A stretch of DNA of 64,000 nucleotides from Pezizomycotina sp. ARF18. Lineage: Eukaryota; Ascomycota. Shown piece after piece: positions 12,357-24,206 of this stretch; position 1 is the stretch's first letter; every line of letters begins with the position of its first letter. A program made the position numbers and the translations under genes. Location of the stretch: NCBI GenBank assembly GCA_002224055.1, contig AZLU01000001.1:349329-413328 (forward strand). The letters are read 5' to 3'. The notes below the pieces were generated by a model. The model searched no databases. It had not been told where the DNA came from and saw only the letters and a list, made by a program, of their open reading frames with translations.

Positions 12357-13527
12357 TTACTGACTCTCGTTCGAATTGACCTTCTCATCTTCTACCTCCG
12401 TCACTGCATCACTTACTTTTCTCATTCTCTCTTCTTCAGCAATCGCTGCTTCCGCGGTTGCGGCTGCGGCTGCCTCGATGTCCATCTGAGCTTTTTGTTG
12501 GCTAGCCCGTTTTTCAGTCCTAGTCGCAGCGCTTCGACTGATATCCCCATCCACAACCTCCGGACGAATGGCATGCAGATGATCATGACGAGCGAATACA
12601 GTTGTACGAGATACAGGTAGTTCGGCATCCTGCCAACCCCTAGGTCAGTGAACGCTGTTGGTTCCGATCCGGCTATTCATGAATAAAGCGATGACGGAGA
12701 GGATGCTCAGCGTTCCGGCGGCAAACATGACGTACGCCGCTCTCGCGCGTTTCGTGTCGAGATTCAAATTACGCAGGAGTACGAAAGGGATTATGTAAAC
12801 TGTCGTCGTCGGGCTCGATATCGATCAGTAAACATGGCAAAAAGAATTAAACATGAGCAGGCACCCCCTTGGACGCTGTTACCTAAGAGATCAGAAGCGA
12901 AATAAAGGGAATTATTGGTGAATGGAAGCGCTAGGCTACCAGTGCAGGCGCTACCCAGCTCGAGGTTCAACCTAAACGGGAAGCACCGCAGCAACACGCT
13001 CAAGATCTGGAATGCGAGACCAAACCAGACAAACCCCTAAGTGAACGCAAGAAACCACCACGTCTTCGGGAAATACTGCCGTGGCACCAAGTCGCCATAA
13101 AAGCAGATGAGGGCGGCCTTGCGGAACCGGAGCGCGGGGCAATAGGTGAACTTGGTAGAGAAGTTCACCTTGAGGTTTCGGTTGACGACCTCGATAGGAT
13201 CATTATTGATAACGGGGGTATTGAACCAGTCCAATCGTTTTCGAGAGATTCCTGAATAATCACCCCCAAAGAAAGAAGCCAGGCAAGGAAAACGTATATC
13301 TCCCGCCATGGCCTGGCGCGAAAATGGAGCTGGACGTAAAGCTGGATGGCCACGAAGATGGTTGCGACGGTGAAAAAGCACCAGCCGAAGATCTGTGTAT
13401 CGAAGTATTAGCGGGAAAATCGCAGCATGCTAGCGCTAGTCCCCTTCAGTGAGGAAACTAAACCCTTCACAGAATATCCACAAGCGAATATGAAGAAGTT
13501 GCTTGCAATAAGCTGATACGACTGCAT
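12357..13527 (-). CDS. Multi-span membrane protein with Ala/Glu-rich tail
   Basis: Family not recognised. The likely start is 13527 (MQSYQLIASNFFIFACGYS). Membrane-spanning stretches follow: FGWCFFTVATIFVAIQLYV near 13370, YVFLAWLLSLGVII near 13270, KTWWFLAF near 13050, YVMFAAGTLSILSVIALFMN near 12710 and LVQLYSLVMIICMPFV near 12590. The C-terminal tail (12357-12500) is charged and Ala/Glu-rich, with DIEAAAAATAEAAIAEEERM, likely helical and cytosolic. Several frame changes separate these blocks. The layout resembles a transporter or channel, but no family signature is visible; I looked for MFS signature loops and did not find them. Confidence 0.45.
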
Positions 13528-14822
13528 GCCGTGTTAAACTTGATGAAAGTTAAGGGTTTATTATAAGGCCGACCGGTCAGCGAAAGCTGGTATGGGTTCT
13601 GTTGTTTCGATTCTTTCAACAAGAAGGCAATACGAACAAAACTAGACGACTCTTCAACTTCGAAGTATGTGTCCGCTCTTCAACTGATAGTCCGCCTGAA
13701 GTCTACAGATGATTATATTCATGGACTTATTCGGAGTATTTATATGTATCCCGGCGGATTAAATGAATATCCAAAACCTGTTTGAATTCAATCAATACAG
13801 GACTTCTCTTTATCTGGAACCCAAAAACTTAAGTCTCTACACGTTGTCGGTGGTGGAAAAATAAGTACTGAAACTTGGAACGCACAAAGATTTAAGTTGC
13901 AGTCGCAGAACCAAATAAACTCCAGGATAGTCCTCGGACTAAGTAAATAAAGCCATGATCGGTTCCTTTTCACCACGCTTTGCCTATCTTGGCCTCACGT
14001 CGTGGTACATTTACCATCAAGTTGATGTCAACGGCTTTGTACGTTTCGGGAGATTGTTTGGCGAATATTGGAGCAAAAAAAAAAAAGCCGGCAGTCTCAG
14101 TTCCAAGGAATTTCGAGATGTCAATCACTCGGGCTAATCGCCTATTGGCCAGGAGGAAACGAGATGGGGATCCGGTAGTGAGCACGACGATCCAGGTGGG
14201 TTGCCTCGTCAGGGGTCGTTTCAACTGTTAGCTGTTCTTCAACTACGGTACAACGACGGTTCATATTCCGAGCCACTATTCTACGGCTGCATCACTCCCG
14301 CCTCCAGATGAACAGGAATTCGTTTCTTATTTTTTTCACGATAATGATAATTTTCGGAGTGCCGGCAACCTGTTGTGATGCATGTCTCTCGCCAATTTCT
14401 CCTATTCTTCTCCATCCGCCATCGTCCTTTTGGTGATCAACGTTCGGCAGTTAATGACTTAAGGTTTCGAGTGGAGATAACTGTACAGGACAGTTTGTCG
14501 CGCAGCAAGCCACAATGTTAAACGAATGGCAACCACTGATGACATTGAACTCAAAAGTAAGACAGGAAGCAGCAATCGCACAATACTTCCAAGGTGTTTA
14601 GAAATTTATCCATCATGATATTGCAATATTGTCTATATAATTCTAGTATTGAGTGGCTTCCAGGCAGACCCAGGGAGACCCCACGTCATTTCAAGTCGGA
14701 GCCTTTCAATTTTGCGAAATTGCAGTTAACTATTTCCCAGTATTGCGCCTGGAAATTAGAAGCACGAATAAGCTAACAAGTTGTGGCTCGTTCAGTCATG
14801 TCGAGCGGCTTTTTTTCTCCGG
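13528..14822. other. Intergenic region
   Basis: Short frames overlap on both strands near 13970-14230 without motifs. No gene called. Confidence 0.35.
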
Positions 14823-16117
14823 CTACGAAAAGTCTATCTGACTATATGCGCCGAGGACCTGCTGGCCACCTGTATGCACAAAGAGCACGTTGCTACCCTG
14901 ACAGTACCCATCGTACCTTTTCCAACCATATCTAGCAGTATTTCGAAGGCTTTTCCTGTATAAACCGGATCTAGCAGGAGGGCTTCCCGCGCCGCGGCGT
15001 ACTTCATTGCTGCGACGGTTCGTTCTGTCGGCACGCCGTACTTACCCCCGTGGCATATATTTTTAAAAACGACATCGTCATCGCATCCCGTCAACACATC
15101 GTCCGCGGCTCTCATCGGCATTGCGAGCTTCTCCGCAGTCATATAGCAAGACTCATTGATGTCCTTTCTGATTACACTCTCGTCTTCGGAGCCGGTGTAG
15201 ACACACAGCAGGGTACGTCTTCTCGATGAACGACCTTGGAGTGCGGCGAGTTTGAAGCCCGTCAGAAGTCCACCAGAAGTTGACCCGGAGAGAGTTGCGA
15301 GGACTATGGTATCGAAGAAACGCCCAAGGCCTCTTCCTGGTGTACTATCTCAAAAGCGCACCGGGCGTAACCAAGTCCACCAAGGGGGTGAGCGCTAGCA
15401 CCGACGGGAATAAAGTACGGTTTCTTCCCTTCCGCCGCGAGGTTCGCCATCGTTTGCTCAACGGACTTGGTGGTATAGCACGATTTTCCGCGAAGGAGTT
15501 CGGATATTTGGACGTTCCCTTCGGTCGCGATGGCCGTAATTTCGATTTCGGAGAGTGCGAACCCCAGTTCGCAGAGTCCTGCTCTTCGACTAATTTGACC
15601 TGTTTTTAATTTTACAGTCGCGCTTCGGGTCAGTATAACGAATGTCATTATATTAATCAACAAAATGAAGGTAAACCCTAGAGCCTGATGAGATTACGGG
15701 ACTTACATCGAGGCCGTATAACGCTCCCGCCGCTGCTACCTGACGCATGCAGTTACTCTGACGGCCACCGCAGGTGACGAGAGTATCGTACCCTCCCGAA
15801 ATAACATCTGGAATAATATACTCCAGCTTCCTCGCCTTGTTACCGCCGAATGAAAACGGGGGCGAGTTGCAGTCTTCTCGTTTGATCCATATGTTTACTC
15901 CACTGGCTCCGCTCGTGGCCGCTATATCTGCTGTTACCCTCGACAGCCGCTGGATTGGAGATGGTCGGGAAAGAGCAGAGGAGCGCGAGGATACCGTGTG
16001 AGCTGTTCGGGGAGCTTGAGGAGGCTGTCTAATTGTTGAAGTTGTTGCTTGTCCCAGTCTTCCGCCTCCCTCTGTATCGATAACGATTTTTATTTGGTGG
16101 ATCTGCTGCGATGCCAT
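14823..16117 (-). CDS. 1-aminocyclopropane-1-carboxylate (ACC) deaminase-like PLP enzyme
   Basis: This fold-type II PLP enzyme cleaves ACC (or D-cysteine in relatives) to a 2-oxoacid and ammonia in the cytosol. The start at 16117 opens MASQQIHQIKIVID. The PLP-lysine motif is FSFGGNKARKLEYIIPD with WIKREDCNSP before it, and the phosphate-loop region reads TLVTCGGRQSNCMRQVAA. An intron with donor GTAAGT follows GALYGLD, and its acceptor AAAACAG precedes VKLVEEQDSANW. Later blocks are EGKKPYFIPVGASAHPLGGL, GVPTERTVAAMKYAA, LLLDPVYTGKAFEILLDM and the ending VLFVHTGGQQVLGAYSQ with stop at 14823. The order and about 380-residue size match ACC deaminases. At least three frame changes (near 15570, 15150, 14885) occur without stops in the coding phase. 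Next upstream is the MFS gene, transcribed away. Confidence 0.85.
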
Positions 16118-17365
16118 TTTTGTTTTAGATGTTTGCTATCTTTGGTGTTTTGAGATTATGCTTGAGCTTCAACTTCAAGTTGAAAATCGGGATACGCAGC
16201 GGTTATATGTCATATAGTCAGATCAGTTGCGCATATCTCTTGCGTGATATATATGGCTTCATGATGCAAGACTCCGCTAGCGGGATTTCAGCAGTGGACG
16301 CGCGCCACCAGTCGCTCACGCTCTTGAGACCTGCACGTGCGTCTTCACAGGCTTTAGACCATTCCGCGATTCCGTTGATATCAGACCGTTACACCAAGTC
16401 CTTATACTGAGCCCCAACCAAAATAGCCATTTTCGGCTGTGAGAAGGCGAAGTGATACCAAAAGTATTATTGCTCAGTCTGTATATGATTTATAAGCCCT
16501 GGAGTTATACACTGAGTCGCGCCACGGGTAATCATCGAGATTCCTCCTTCGGTTTCTGCGAAGTATAACCTTGAAATATAGGCTTTGTCGGGCGGACGTA
16601 TCAAAGTGGCGCTGATTACCTATCGCGAGCTAGTGGCTGTCGCTCGGATGCGTAAATTAAGATGAGCGCCGTTGTCGTCGAACAAGGATGGTATGCAGGG
16701 ATAAGTAGGGTTAATTCAGTGAAGATTATGAATGAAGCAAGTGAAGCAAACGCTGATTGAACGGACACTCTATCCGTCGCAATTCTCGCGCGAGAGAAAC
16801 CTTCTCGAAATATTATATTCCATTTTATAACGGAGATTGTGCGTGTAAGCTTTGTGAGTCTCTGACCACCAATTCCGTGGAGTCGGGCTTCGCTATCGAT
16901 TAAAATGTTCTGAAAAGCCATGTTCATGCAGGTAAGCTTCCTATTAGATACCTCGGACACGAAAACTTGTGGACGTGGGCCACATGGGGAATCCCTGTTA
17001 CGAGAGCTCGCCGACACTTCTCGAAGAGAGTGAGATTAGTTTGTCACCGAGAAGATTGAAAATATAGTATTGAGAACATTTTCACGGGACGGAGAGTTTG
17101 CAGCGACCCGGACGCTCCTGCTTCTGTTCCCTAGCTAAATTGTGGTGAATTAAATTCTCCGCTTTTTCGGGGTAGCATTGTAGAAGTTTTGTTTCCTCAT
17201 GAGATACATTCTTTTGAAATTCATACGACTGTTCCTGCATGAACCGGCCGATATAAGTAGGTGCCGGATCCTTATATACGAAACCGTGAGTTCATGTGAT
17301 GCTTGAAGTTAGTGGGAACTGCACTCATCGACTTGTACTCGACCGCGATAAACACCTTTCCCACG
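16118..17365. other. Divergent intergenic region
   Basis: About 1.25 kb separates the ACC deaminase and MFS start codons and should hold both promoters. The minus frame 16616-17017 has no recognisable motif. No gene called. Confidence 0.4.
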
Positions 17366-18770
17366 ATGTCCGACAAGATTTTCGTAAGAGATACTTCAGA
17401 TACAAAAACGGAGGACCGTCGCAATTCTCTCGTCATAACAACTGCCGGTGCAGATGCGGAATCTACCAAAACTGCTACTCCCGATGATAACAGTTCTGCC
17501 CCACCAGATGGAGGATACGAGCCTGGCTACAGGTCCTCGGATCGTTCCTCCTCCTCTTCAACGGCTGGGGCTTCGCCAACTCCTTCGGCGTCTTCCAAAG
17601 CACGTATCAGGATGCGCATCTGGCTAGCGCTTCCGCTATCTCATGGATAGGATCCATTCAAGCGTTCTTGCTTCTCCTCGTCGGCGTCTTTACAGGCTCG
17701 CTATTCGACAAAGGATACTACAGATACCTGATCGGCGTCGGCACCTTCCTAATGGTCTTAGGAACCTTTATGACTTCGTTGTCGAAGGAGTATTATCAGG
17801 CGCTGATGGCGCAAGGTATTTGTACGGGATTAGGGGCTGGTCTGCTCCTAGTACCGAGTTTAGCGATCGTTTCGACATACTTCGAGAAGAGGCGAGCGTT
17901 CGCAACGGGTGTTGCTGCGTGCGGAGGATCTATTGGCGGGACTGTGTATCCGATTTTGTTTAGGAGTTTGCTGCATAAGGTGGGCTTCGAGTGGACGGTT
18001 AGAGTGATGGGTTTCATCGTGTTGGGTAGCTTGTTGCCCTGTTTTGCCATTCTGGAAACGCGAACGGTAAACCTAACACGGCGTACTGAAACTGAGATCA
18101 AAGTCTCATCTTCCGCTCACAAAAGCAGCAGTGTACTGGAAACTGCTCGAGCGATGTTGAACCCGCGTTCCTACGCTGTCTTTGTGCTCTCCTTGTTCTT
18201 TGTGTACTGCGGCATGTACATCCCCACATTCTACCTGGAGAATTACGCTGCCTCACTTCACGCACGATATCCTACTCGTACCTCATTCCAACCCTCAACC
18301 TGTCAAGCGTTGCCGGTCGGGTGTTCGGCAGTCTATTAGCGGATCGTTTCGGTGCACTGAAAATCATGATACCCAGTACCCTTGTCTGTGGGACATTAGC
18401 CGCAAGTTGGGCAGGGATAAAATCGGTCGAAGCGCTTTACGCGTTCACGGTGCTATACGGGTACTGCTCTGGAACGGTGGCAAGTTTACCGCCACCAATC
18501 ATCGTTGACTTGACGGCAACATCGGAGGTGCCCAGGAAGCATTTGGAGGATATAGGGATGCGGATGGGAGTGGCGTTCAGCGTGGGGGCTGTTGGACTGT
18601 TGATCGGGAATCCTATTGCCGGTGCTTTGGTGAAGGATACGGGCGGCGGGGACACGCTAACAGCTGGGAGGGGAGGGTATCTCGGTGCGCAGTTGTTTTG
18701 TGCAGTGACGGTGACGGCTGCGACTTTTCTCATGATAGTGGCCAGATATATTTTCATGAAAATGCCATGA
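17366..18770 (+). CDS. MFS transporter, monocarboxylate-porter-like (MCT/MCH type)
   Basis: Plasma-membrane or organelle transporter of the major facilitator superfamily. The start chosen is 17366 (MSDKIFVRDTSDTKTE), giving the usual soluble N-tail ending PPDGGY, directly before RAWLQVLGSFLLLFNGWG: the (D/P)GGYxAW motif is diagnostic of the fungal monocarboxylate porter family. TM stretches follow: WIGSIQAFLLLLVGVFTG, YLIGVGTFLMVLGTF, AQGICTGLGAGLLLVPSLAI, the loop FEKRRAFATGVAACGGSIGG, GFIVLGSLLPCFAIL, YAVFVLSLFFVYCGMYIP, a second-half block AGRVFGSLLADRFG, and VGAVGLLIGNPIAGAL. Length about 465 residues, normal. Two frame changes (near 17518 and 18265) break the frame but not the homology. 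The gene is divergent from ACC deaminase and convergent with the NmrA-like gene. Confidence 0.9.
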
Positions 18771-18986
18771 CTGAGGTCATTATTGAGGTTTTTTATTTTG
18801 AATTACTTCCAAACTTGTTCAGGTATCATCGCATTCATCGTTATATGAGTTTGTAGTCCTTTCATAGTCTCAGGTAAAACAGGTCAATTATGAGATGTTG
18901 AATCTTTTGGTAAACGACGGTGATAACTTGCTAATACAAGGATTAAGCTAAAACACAAGAGAAAGGTAAACTAGACATCGAGGGAT

Positions 18987-20113
18987 CTAGCCCTGATGCC
19001 GGCAAGCTCGCTTATTCCTTGTGGGAATCTTGTAGCCCTCCATTTGCATCTGCGCATACGGCTTGTATGCCTTCCCATCCACCAAGTCCTTCACGAACTC
19101 TCTAAAAGTAACTGGCTTGAAGTCCGGGTACAGTTTCTTGACATCCAAGAAGCCCAAATAGTCTGCATGCTCTGGCGTGTTATCCTCCCTGACGTACTTG
19201 CTGTAAAGGTACTGGTAATACCACACCTGCATCATCTTTGCCCTATCCTTGACCCTCCTCTCCTCGTCGGACAGAGTCGCGTAGTACTCCGTTACCTTTT
19301 TATATTCTTCCTCGATCGTGCTTGAAGGATCATCTTCATCGTCGAGCGGATGTCTTCTCCGGAGATCTCTTCTTGAATGTCGACGATCTCGTTCTGCGAG
19401 AGGGCATCGGTCCATACAGAGACATACTTATTCAGCGTCCTGTCATCGACGATGATCTTCGCGGTGTAGCGACCGATATCGGCTAAACCGGTGAGCATGT
19501 TCTTCGCGTGCGGGTTACCCTCAATCGCGACGACTGGTCTGAGGGCAGCGTAGTCTGCTTTCCCGCTCGGCAGCTTGACAAACGAAATCTCGTGCCAGTA
19601 GCCGCAATCAATGTACGTGTACGGCAGGTATAGGCGTTTGATGTGGTCCAATACTTCTTCCTTATCGTCGCGCAGGAGCATCACTCCGGGAGGGCAGACG
19701 GTAATGAAGCCGCAAGGGACGAAGCGCTTCACAGTTTTGACCTTTGAGGCGGCGGTGGCGAGGTTTATCTGGGCGAGTTGGGCTTCGGGACCGGTGGCGG
19801 AGAGGATGATGTCGATGTCCTTGAGGAGCTCGACGAGGGAGTCGACGGGGTCGTCGACGGAGCCGACGCGGACCTCGACGTTGGGGAGAGAGGAGAGATT
19901 TTTTGCGGCGGGTTTGTTGGCTGAGGCTGGGCGGATGAGGCATACGATCCGCTGCAGGAATGGCGTGTCAGTAACTACTTAGGTTAAGCTACTTCGGCAA
20001 CGCATAGGATGAGAAGATGGACTTACAAACGTTCCTGCCTCTACGAGGCCATTGAGGAGATTGAAACCGGTTTCACCGGTCGCGCCAACGAGAAGAACGG
20101 TTTGCTGGGTCAT
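18987..20113 (-). CDS. NmrA-like / isoflavone-reductase-like NAD(P)-binding oxidoreductase
   Basis: The start at 20113 opens MTQQTVLLVGATGETGFN: the GATGxTG dinucleotide-binding motif of atypical short-chain dehydrogenases. Exon 1 (29 codons) ends at a GTAAGT donor; intron 19952-20026 has acceptor CTGCAG and joins in frame to RIVCLIRPASANKPAAKN. Later blocks are IDIILSATGPEAQLAQ, KRFVPCGFITVCPPGV (the KRFxPS/CG strand of NmrA-like reductases), YIDCGYWHEISFVKLPSG and a helical C-terminus YYQYLYSKYVREDN. Length near 345 residues. Frame changes near 19740 and 19310. Members act either as small-molecule reductases or as redox sensors that bind but do not turn over NAD(P); the sequence does not decide which. 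Confidence 0.85.
19952..20026 (-). other. Intron of the NmrA-like gene
   Basis: Donor GTAAGT and acceptor TGCAG, 75 bases, phase 0. Its removal places the GATGETG strand directly before the second Rossmann strand RIVCLIR. Confidence 0.8.
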
Positions 20114-21238
20114 TGCTGCGAGGAAAGGAGTTGAAGCAGGTATTTGATTTGTTGTGTAAAATGAAGAGCTGGAGTTAAAATTTCGAAAAAGCGGTTGGTT
20201 TGTTATAAGGAGCTTTGCTGCGTTGCTTGATAATGGAGAAATGTTTCGATAAAGACTCGGATGAGACTGAACCTGCGAGCAGGACTTTCGCCCAAGTTTA
20301 TATACAATTGAGGAACCTTACTCTGCTACATTGAAGCTATTCGTATTGGAATCAATTCTGAAATTTTAACATACTCACCCAAGCGCTGACCCGTGGACCA
20401 TGAAGAGAATACGATGCATTCTATGGCGGTGCTTCTTGAATCGCGGAATTTTGAAGGGTTTCAAGATTCGCCTGCGAAGGTGAAAGTGCGACGCCGCTTT
20501 ACAAATGCGTCATCTTATTGGAAGGGAACCGGGGGGCGCTTCCGCTGCAGATCTTCGGCCTGCAATCGAAAAACAACAAGGTACGGAAGTGCAGTGGAGG
20601 ACGCTGTCGGAGTTGCGGGAATAAGCTTGGAGGATGAGCTACTGTTCAACCGGGATTCCGGACACTTATCGTGAACTTCTTCCCCGATCTGGAATACGCA
20701 GCCCTTCGGCAGAAGAGCACGGCGTGAGATTAGATGGAGACATAAATGTCCGATATCGAGAAAGCGCAAAGCAGCGACGTTGAATGTCGCTGAGATGTAC
20801 GGAACTAACTAGCAGCTGCAGCAGAGATCAAACGCTAGCGGCGGTTTGGAAAGCCAGATGGAAAGCCAGACGGAAAGTTTGAAATCTCAGGATCTGAGTA
20901 CGAGGAAATATGATCCTGTGGGGGTCTCGGATCTTCGGAGCGGGAGTGGCTTAAATAAGCCGTTCGGTGAAGTTTTACATCGCGAGGTCGTGATACGTGA
21001 TTAGTCTTCGACATCTTAATTCACTCGAAGGTTGTGTTGCAAGTTGATTTCATGGCTTGATAGTAAATATGGAAATGCTTTGACATGCAGCTCGCGATTG
21101 CACACCCGTCGTTGAACAGTGCTCTGTAGTTGGGCCGAAAAAAGTAGCACAATCGGAATCATGATGATTGTATCAGCAACCGTTGCAATCTAGATTGAGG
21201 CCCTCCTGATAGAGAATCTTTGGAGTTCAATATCCCTT
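20114..21238. other. Intergenic region
   Basis: About 1.1 kb upstream of the NmrA-like gene and downstream of the HET gene. Frames at 20393-20674 (plus) and 20515-20769 (minus) have no motif. Confidence 0.35.
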
Positions 21239-23587
21239 CTACGTGAACTGATTGATAATTCTATTGCCGGGAAAATTGTCAATATTACTAGAGCGCTCTC
21301 CTATGTACTCATCCGACGCACCACCATTGCTGTTCGCCCTTCTTGTCATCCTATTAAACATCTCAACAGCTTGCTGCCGCGGCCACATGTTCATCTCCAG
21401 AGCCTGTTCTTCATCATCCGGTCGCAACCACGGAACGCACTGTAGTACAGACTCTACCATATTCTTCGGAACTTGCGTCATGTACAGCTTGCACCCATAC
21501 GTCGCGTAAATAACACCATCTTCCTCCGACTCTATCGTTACGAGGACGCCCCAATACTCGTTACTGGTTCCGCCTTTCATCCGGTCCATAATCAATCCGG
21601 AGCGAACACCGTGCCGCGGAGCGATAGATTCCCACGGCGACATATCCGGCTGAGCTTCAATGTCAGAGAACTGCACCCTCCACCATATTTCGTCGTCTGC
21701 GGCGTCCTGTAGTAGCATTATTTGAGATGACATGATCCCGATTCGACGGGGTGGATAGTGTATCCCTCGCCCGTAAACAGGAAACCTCGGTCGGTGACTT
21801 CGCCGATCACTAAATCTTGGGGGTTACGTCCTGGCGTGGAAGGGTAGGAGGTCAATCAGGACGCCGGTGCCCACCGAAACCCTTTCTTGTTGGTTCGCAG
21901 TCCCTGGGAGAAGAGTAACTCCTTCGGCCAGCGTTTTTGTAAACTTAGGAGCTTCGCCATACGGTCTGCTACTGGAGTCGAGTACACCTCCCACGTCTAG
22001 CCTGAATAGCGCCGCCATGATCGGGTTCTCGTCGCCGGCTTTCGTCGTCGAACGCCACCGCATCATAAACCACACGATCTTCATCGTGTTCGTGATGCCG
22101 ATGTCGGGATCCCTCATCATTTGCCGGCGTATTTCTAGGGGCGCGCGCAGGACGCTCAGCGAGGCAATGACTTCGCGGATTATGATGAATTCGTATAACG
22201 TTTCCCATTATAGGTCCACTCTATGTTGAGCCTATCGAGAACCTCAAAATCGAGCGGAAAAACGCCGTCGGAGAATTGAATACGTAGCGAACCAGGGGCC
22301 GTTAGGACGGCTTCTTCGTACGTCCAGACGCGCTTCATCCAGCCGGAGCAACGGATTTTGAGAAGGGTTTCTATTTTTGATGCTTGGCTGAGGGAGGAGT
22401 TCAGGAGTTCACTGTCGAGAACGACGACGGATTTTGCGTCTTCGTAGGTTTTTGCCATGCGCTGGATTGCTTTTGCCTTCGCGGGTTTGGAAGAGACAGG
22501 GACACATATCGTGTCTATCCAGACGTGTATTGACTTCGTCGGTGTGTAGTTTGGGATTATCTGGGTGACTAGATTGTGGAGGCGGTGGAGTTGGCAATTT
22601 GGAAGGGCGTTTCCGTTGATATTCCCCAAGCCGTCGCGCCAGACGTGCGAGATGGCGACATACTCTAGGTGACCCGCTGGCACTATTCGGAGTTGAATAG
22701 TGTTGTTCTCGTCTTCAGACTTTAGCAGCTCCAGAACTGGTATTTCTCCATCATTCAACAACCCTTCTAAGAGCCGCGCTTCCGCTGCGATGAATTCGCA
22801 CTGGCAGTCGTCCTTAACGTGCTTCGTCTGGTAGTTTTTCATATCAACGTTATCGCCGGTACAACTCTCCTCCGTGCACTCTTTATGTCTCCACAAATTC
22901 ACCCGATGGAGTTGCCGGGCGTAGTGCATCATCGCGGCATTTCCCATGAACGATAACGAGTGCATCTCCGCGCGCACCAGCCCTGCGATAACATCTCCCG
23001 CTGCAGGAGGATGCTGTTGCCCCACTGGTCGAGGGCCGCTTCGGTGTATACTTGAAGCGGGAAATAGAAACGATGCGCTTCGCTGAATCTAAGGTCTTCG
23101 CCAGGACCAGGATTGATATTGCGATGGACGGTGGTATGGATATTTTGTCGGAGTCAGCGTTGCCGAGGATGCGACCGACGCGTTTCGCTTGCGAGAGTAG
23201 CTCATCTAACTCTGCGAGGCGTTGCTTGAGGGACTCGTCTGGGAGGGCGTCCATGCGGGATTTCCACTCGTTTAGGTAGTGCGGCAGCTTCGCGGTTGTT
23301 ACGAGCTTTGCGTCCGACGTATGATGGACAAAGTCTTCCTGGTTGATTTTCACCCCGAGAAACTCGATGAGGAAGCCGAAGAAGAGCCATTCTTGAACGG
23401 CAGAGGCGAGTTCTGGGGGTCGAGACCATCGGAAGCCGCCGATTTAAGGTCAAAGAGGGAGAGAGATCCATGGCCTATTCGCGCGGGATAGCCAGTAAAT
23501 CCTCCGCTTCCGGGACCATCGTAGACTCGGGAGCAGACGTAGGAGACTTGTATTGGCGGGGTTCGCCGGAGAACGTAGATGGTCCAT
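21239..23587 (-). CDS. HET-domain (heterokaryon incompatibility) protein
   Basis: HET-domain proteins trigger cell death when genetically different hyphae fuse. The start at 23587 (MDHLRSP) leads to VSYVCSRVYDGPGSGGF, GHGSLSLFDLK, then WLFFGFLIEFLGVKINQEDF. The long middle region has LPHYLNEWKSRMDALPDE and NAAMMHYARQLHRVN. The HET core runs from about 22680: HLEYVAISHVWRDGLGN, KSIHVWIDTICVPVSS, AIQRMAKTYEDAKSVVVLD and SGWMKRVWTYEEAVL, which are the three conserved HET blocks. A C-terminal region (21239-22200) includes EVIASLSVLRAPLEIRRQMM, GFRWAPAS and WGVLVTIESEEDGVIYATY. The whole would be about 770 residues. At least five frame changes are needed; the one near 23450 sits in a run of A (AAA where AAAA would keep frame). 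An in-frame TGA after GFRWAPAS (near 21855) could be real. Confidence 0.88.
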
Positions 23588-24206
23588 GACGTTTTGGTTG
23601 TGAATAGAGCTCTCACCAAGGATTGGAAGCGGTATTGATCTCAGGTTTTCTATATATAACAACGCCACTTTCCGCGCCACTCGTTGGTGGTTGTAGCGCT
23701 CGTAGCCTTTTAGACAGCTCATTTTGTGCTTCTTGGAAACCAAATTGTATCAATGCTAGTAAATAGCGCGGAGAATCAACTTACTTTCAGCACGAAAGTT
23801 CAATAGCAAGTTTTCTGTTATATATGTTTCACGGCCTTTTCAGGGATTAAGTTCAATTCAATACTTGACGTTTAGTTGGCAGGTCCTTTCATATTTGCCT
23901 CGGATTCCGGGATGTCGGGCATCAAAATATACCATGGAATGAGGATTGATATCAAATATGAGATACGGAAATATCTTTAGAACAGAGAGCACCTGAAAAA
24001 TAAATCAAGGTAGCTAAGATGCTGTGTGTACTTAAGTATGCCAGTGTACTGGACATAGTAAGCTCAAAGTGGCCCCCATTTCTAGTCCCCGTTCCCTAGA
24101 ACCTGCACCTACCACCGTGACTAGACTCAATTAAAACCAGAGACTTCAACATTTCGAATTCAATAGGTTTACTGCGCATAAGTCACAGAACAAGACCGAT
24201 TTCCTG
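23588..24206. promoter_or_regulatory. Divergent promoter region between HET and protease genes
   Basis: About 620 bases separate the two start codons, which face away from each other. I see no clear TATA box pair or repeat. Its role as a shared promoter is inferred from the layout only. Confidence 0.35.

Noticed and set aside
12357-13527. MFS (allantoate-permease-like) transporter
   Set aside because: Membrane spans and a charged tail suggested it, but none of the MFS signature loops could be read in any frame, so only a generic membrane protein is called.
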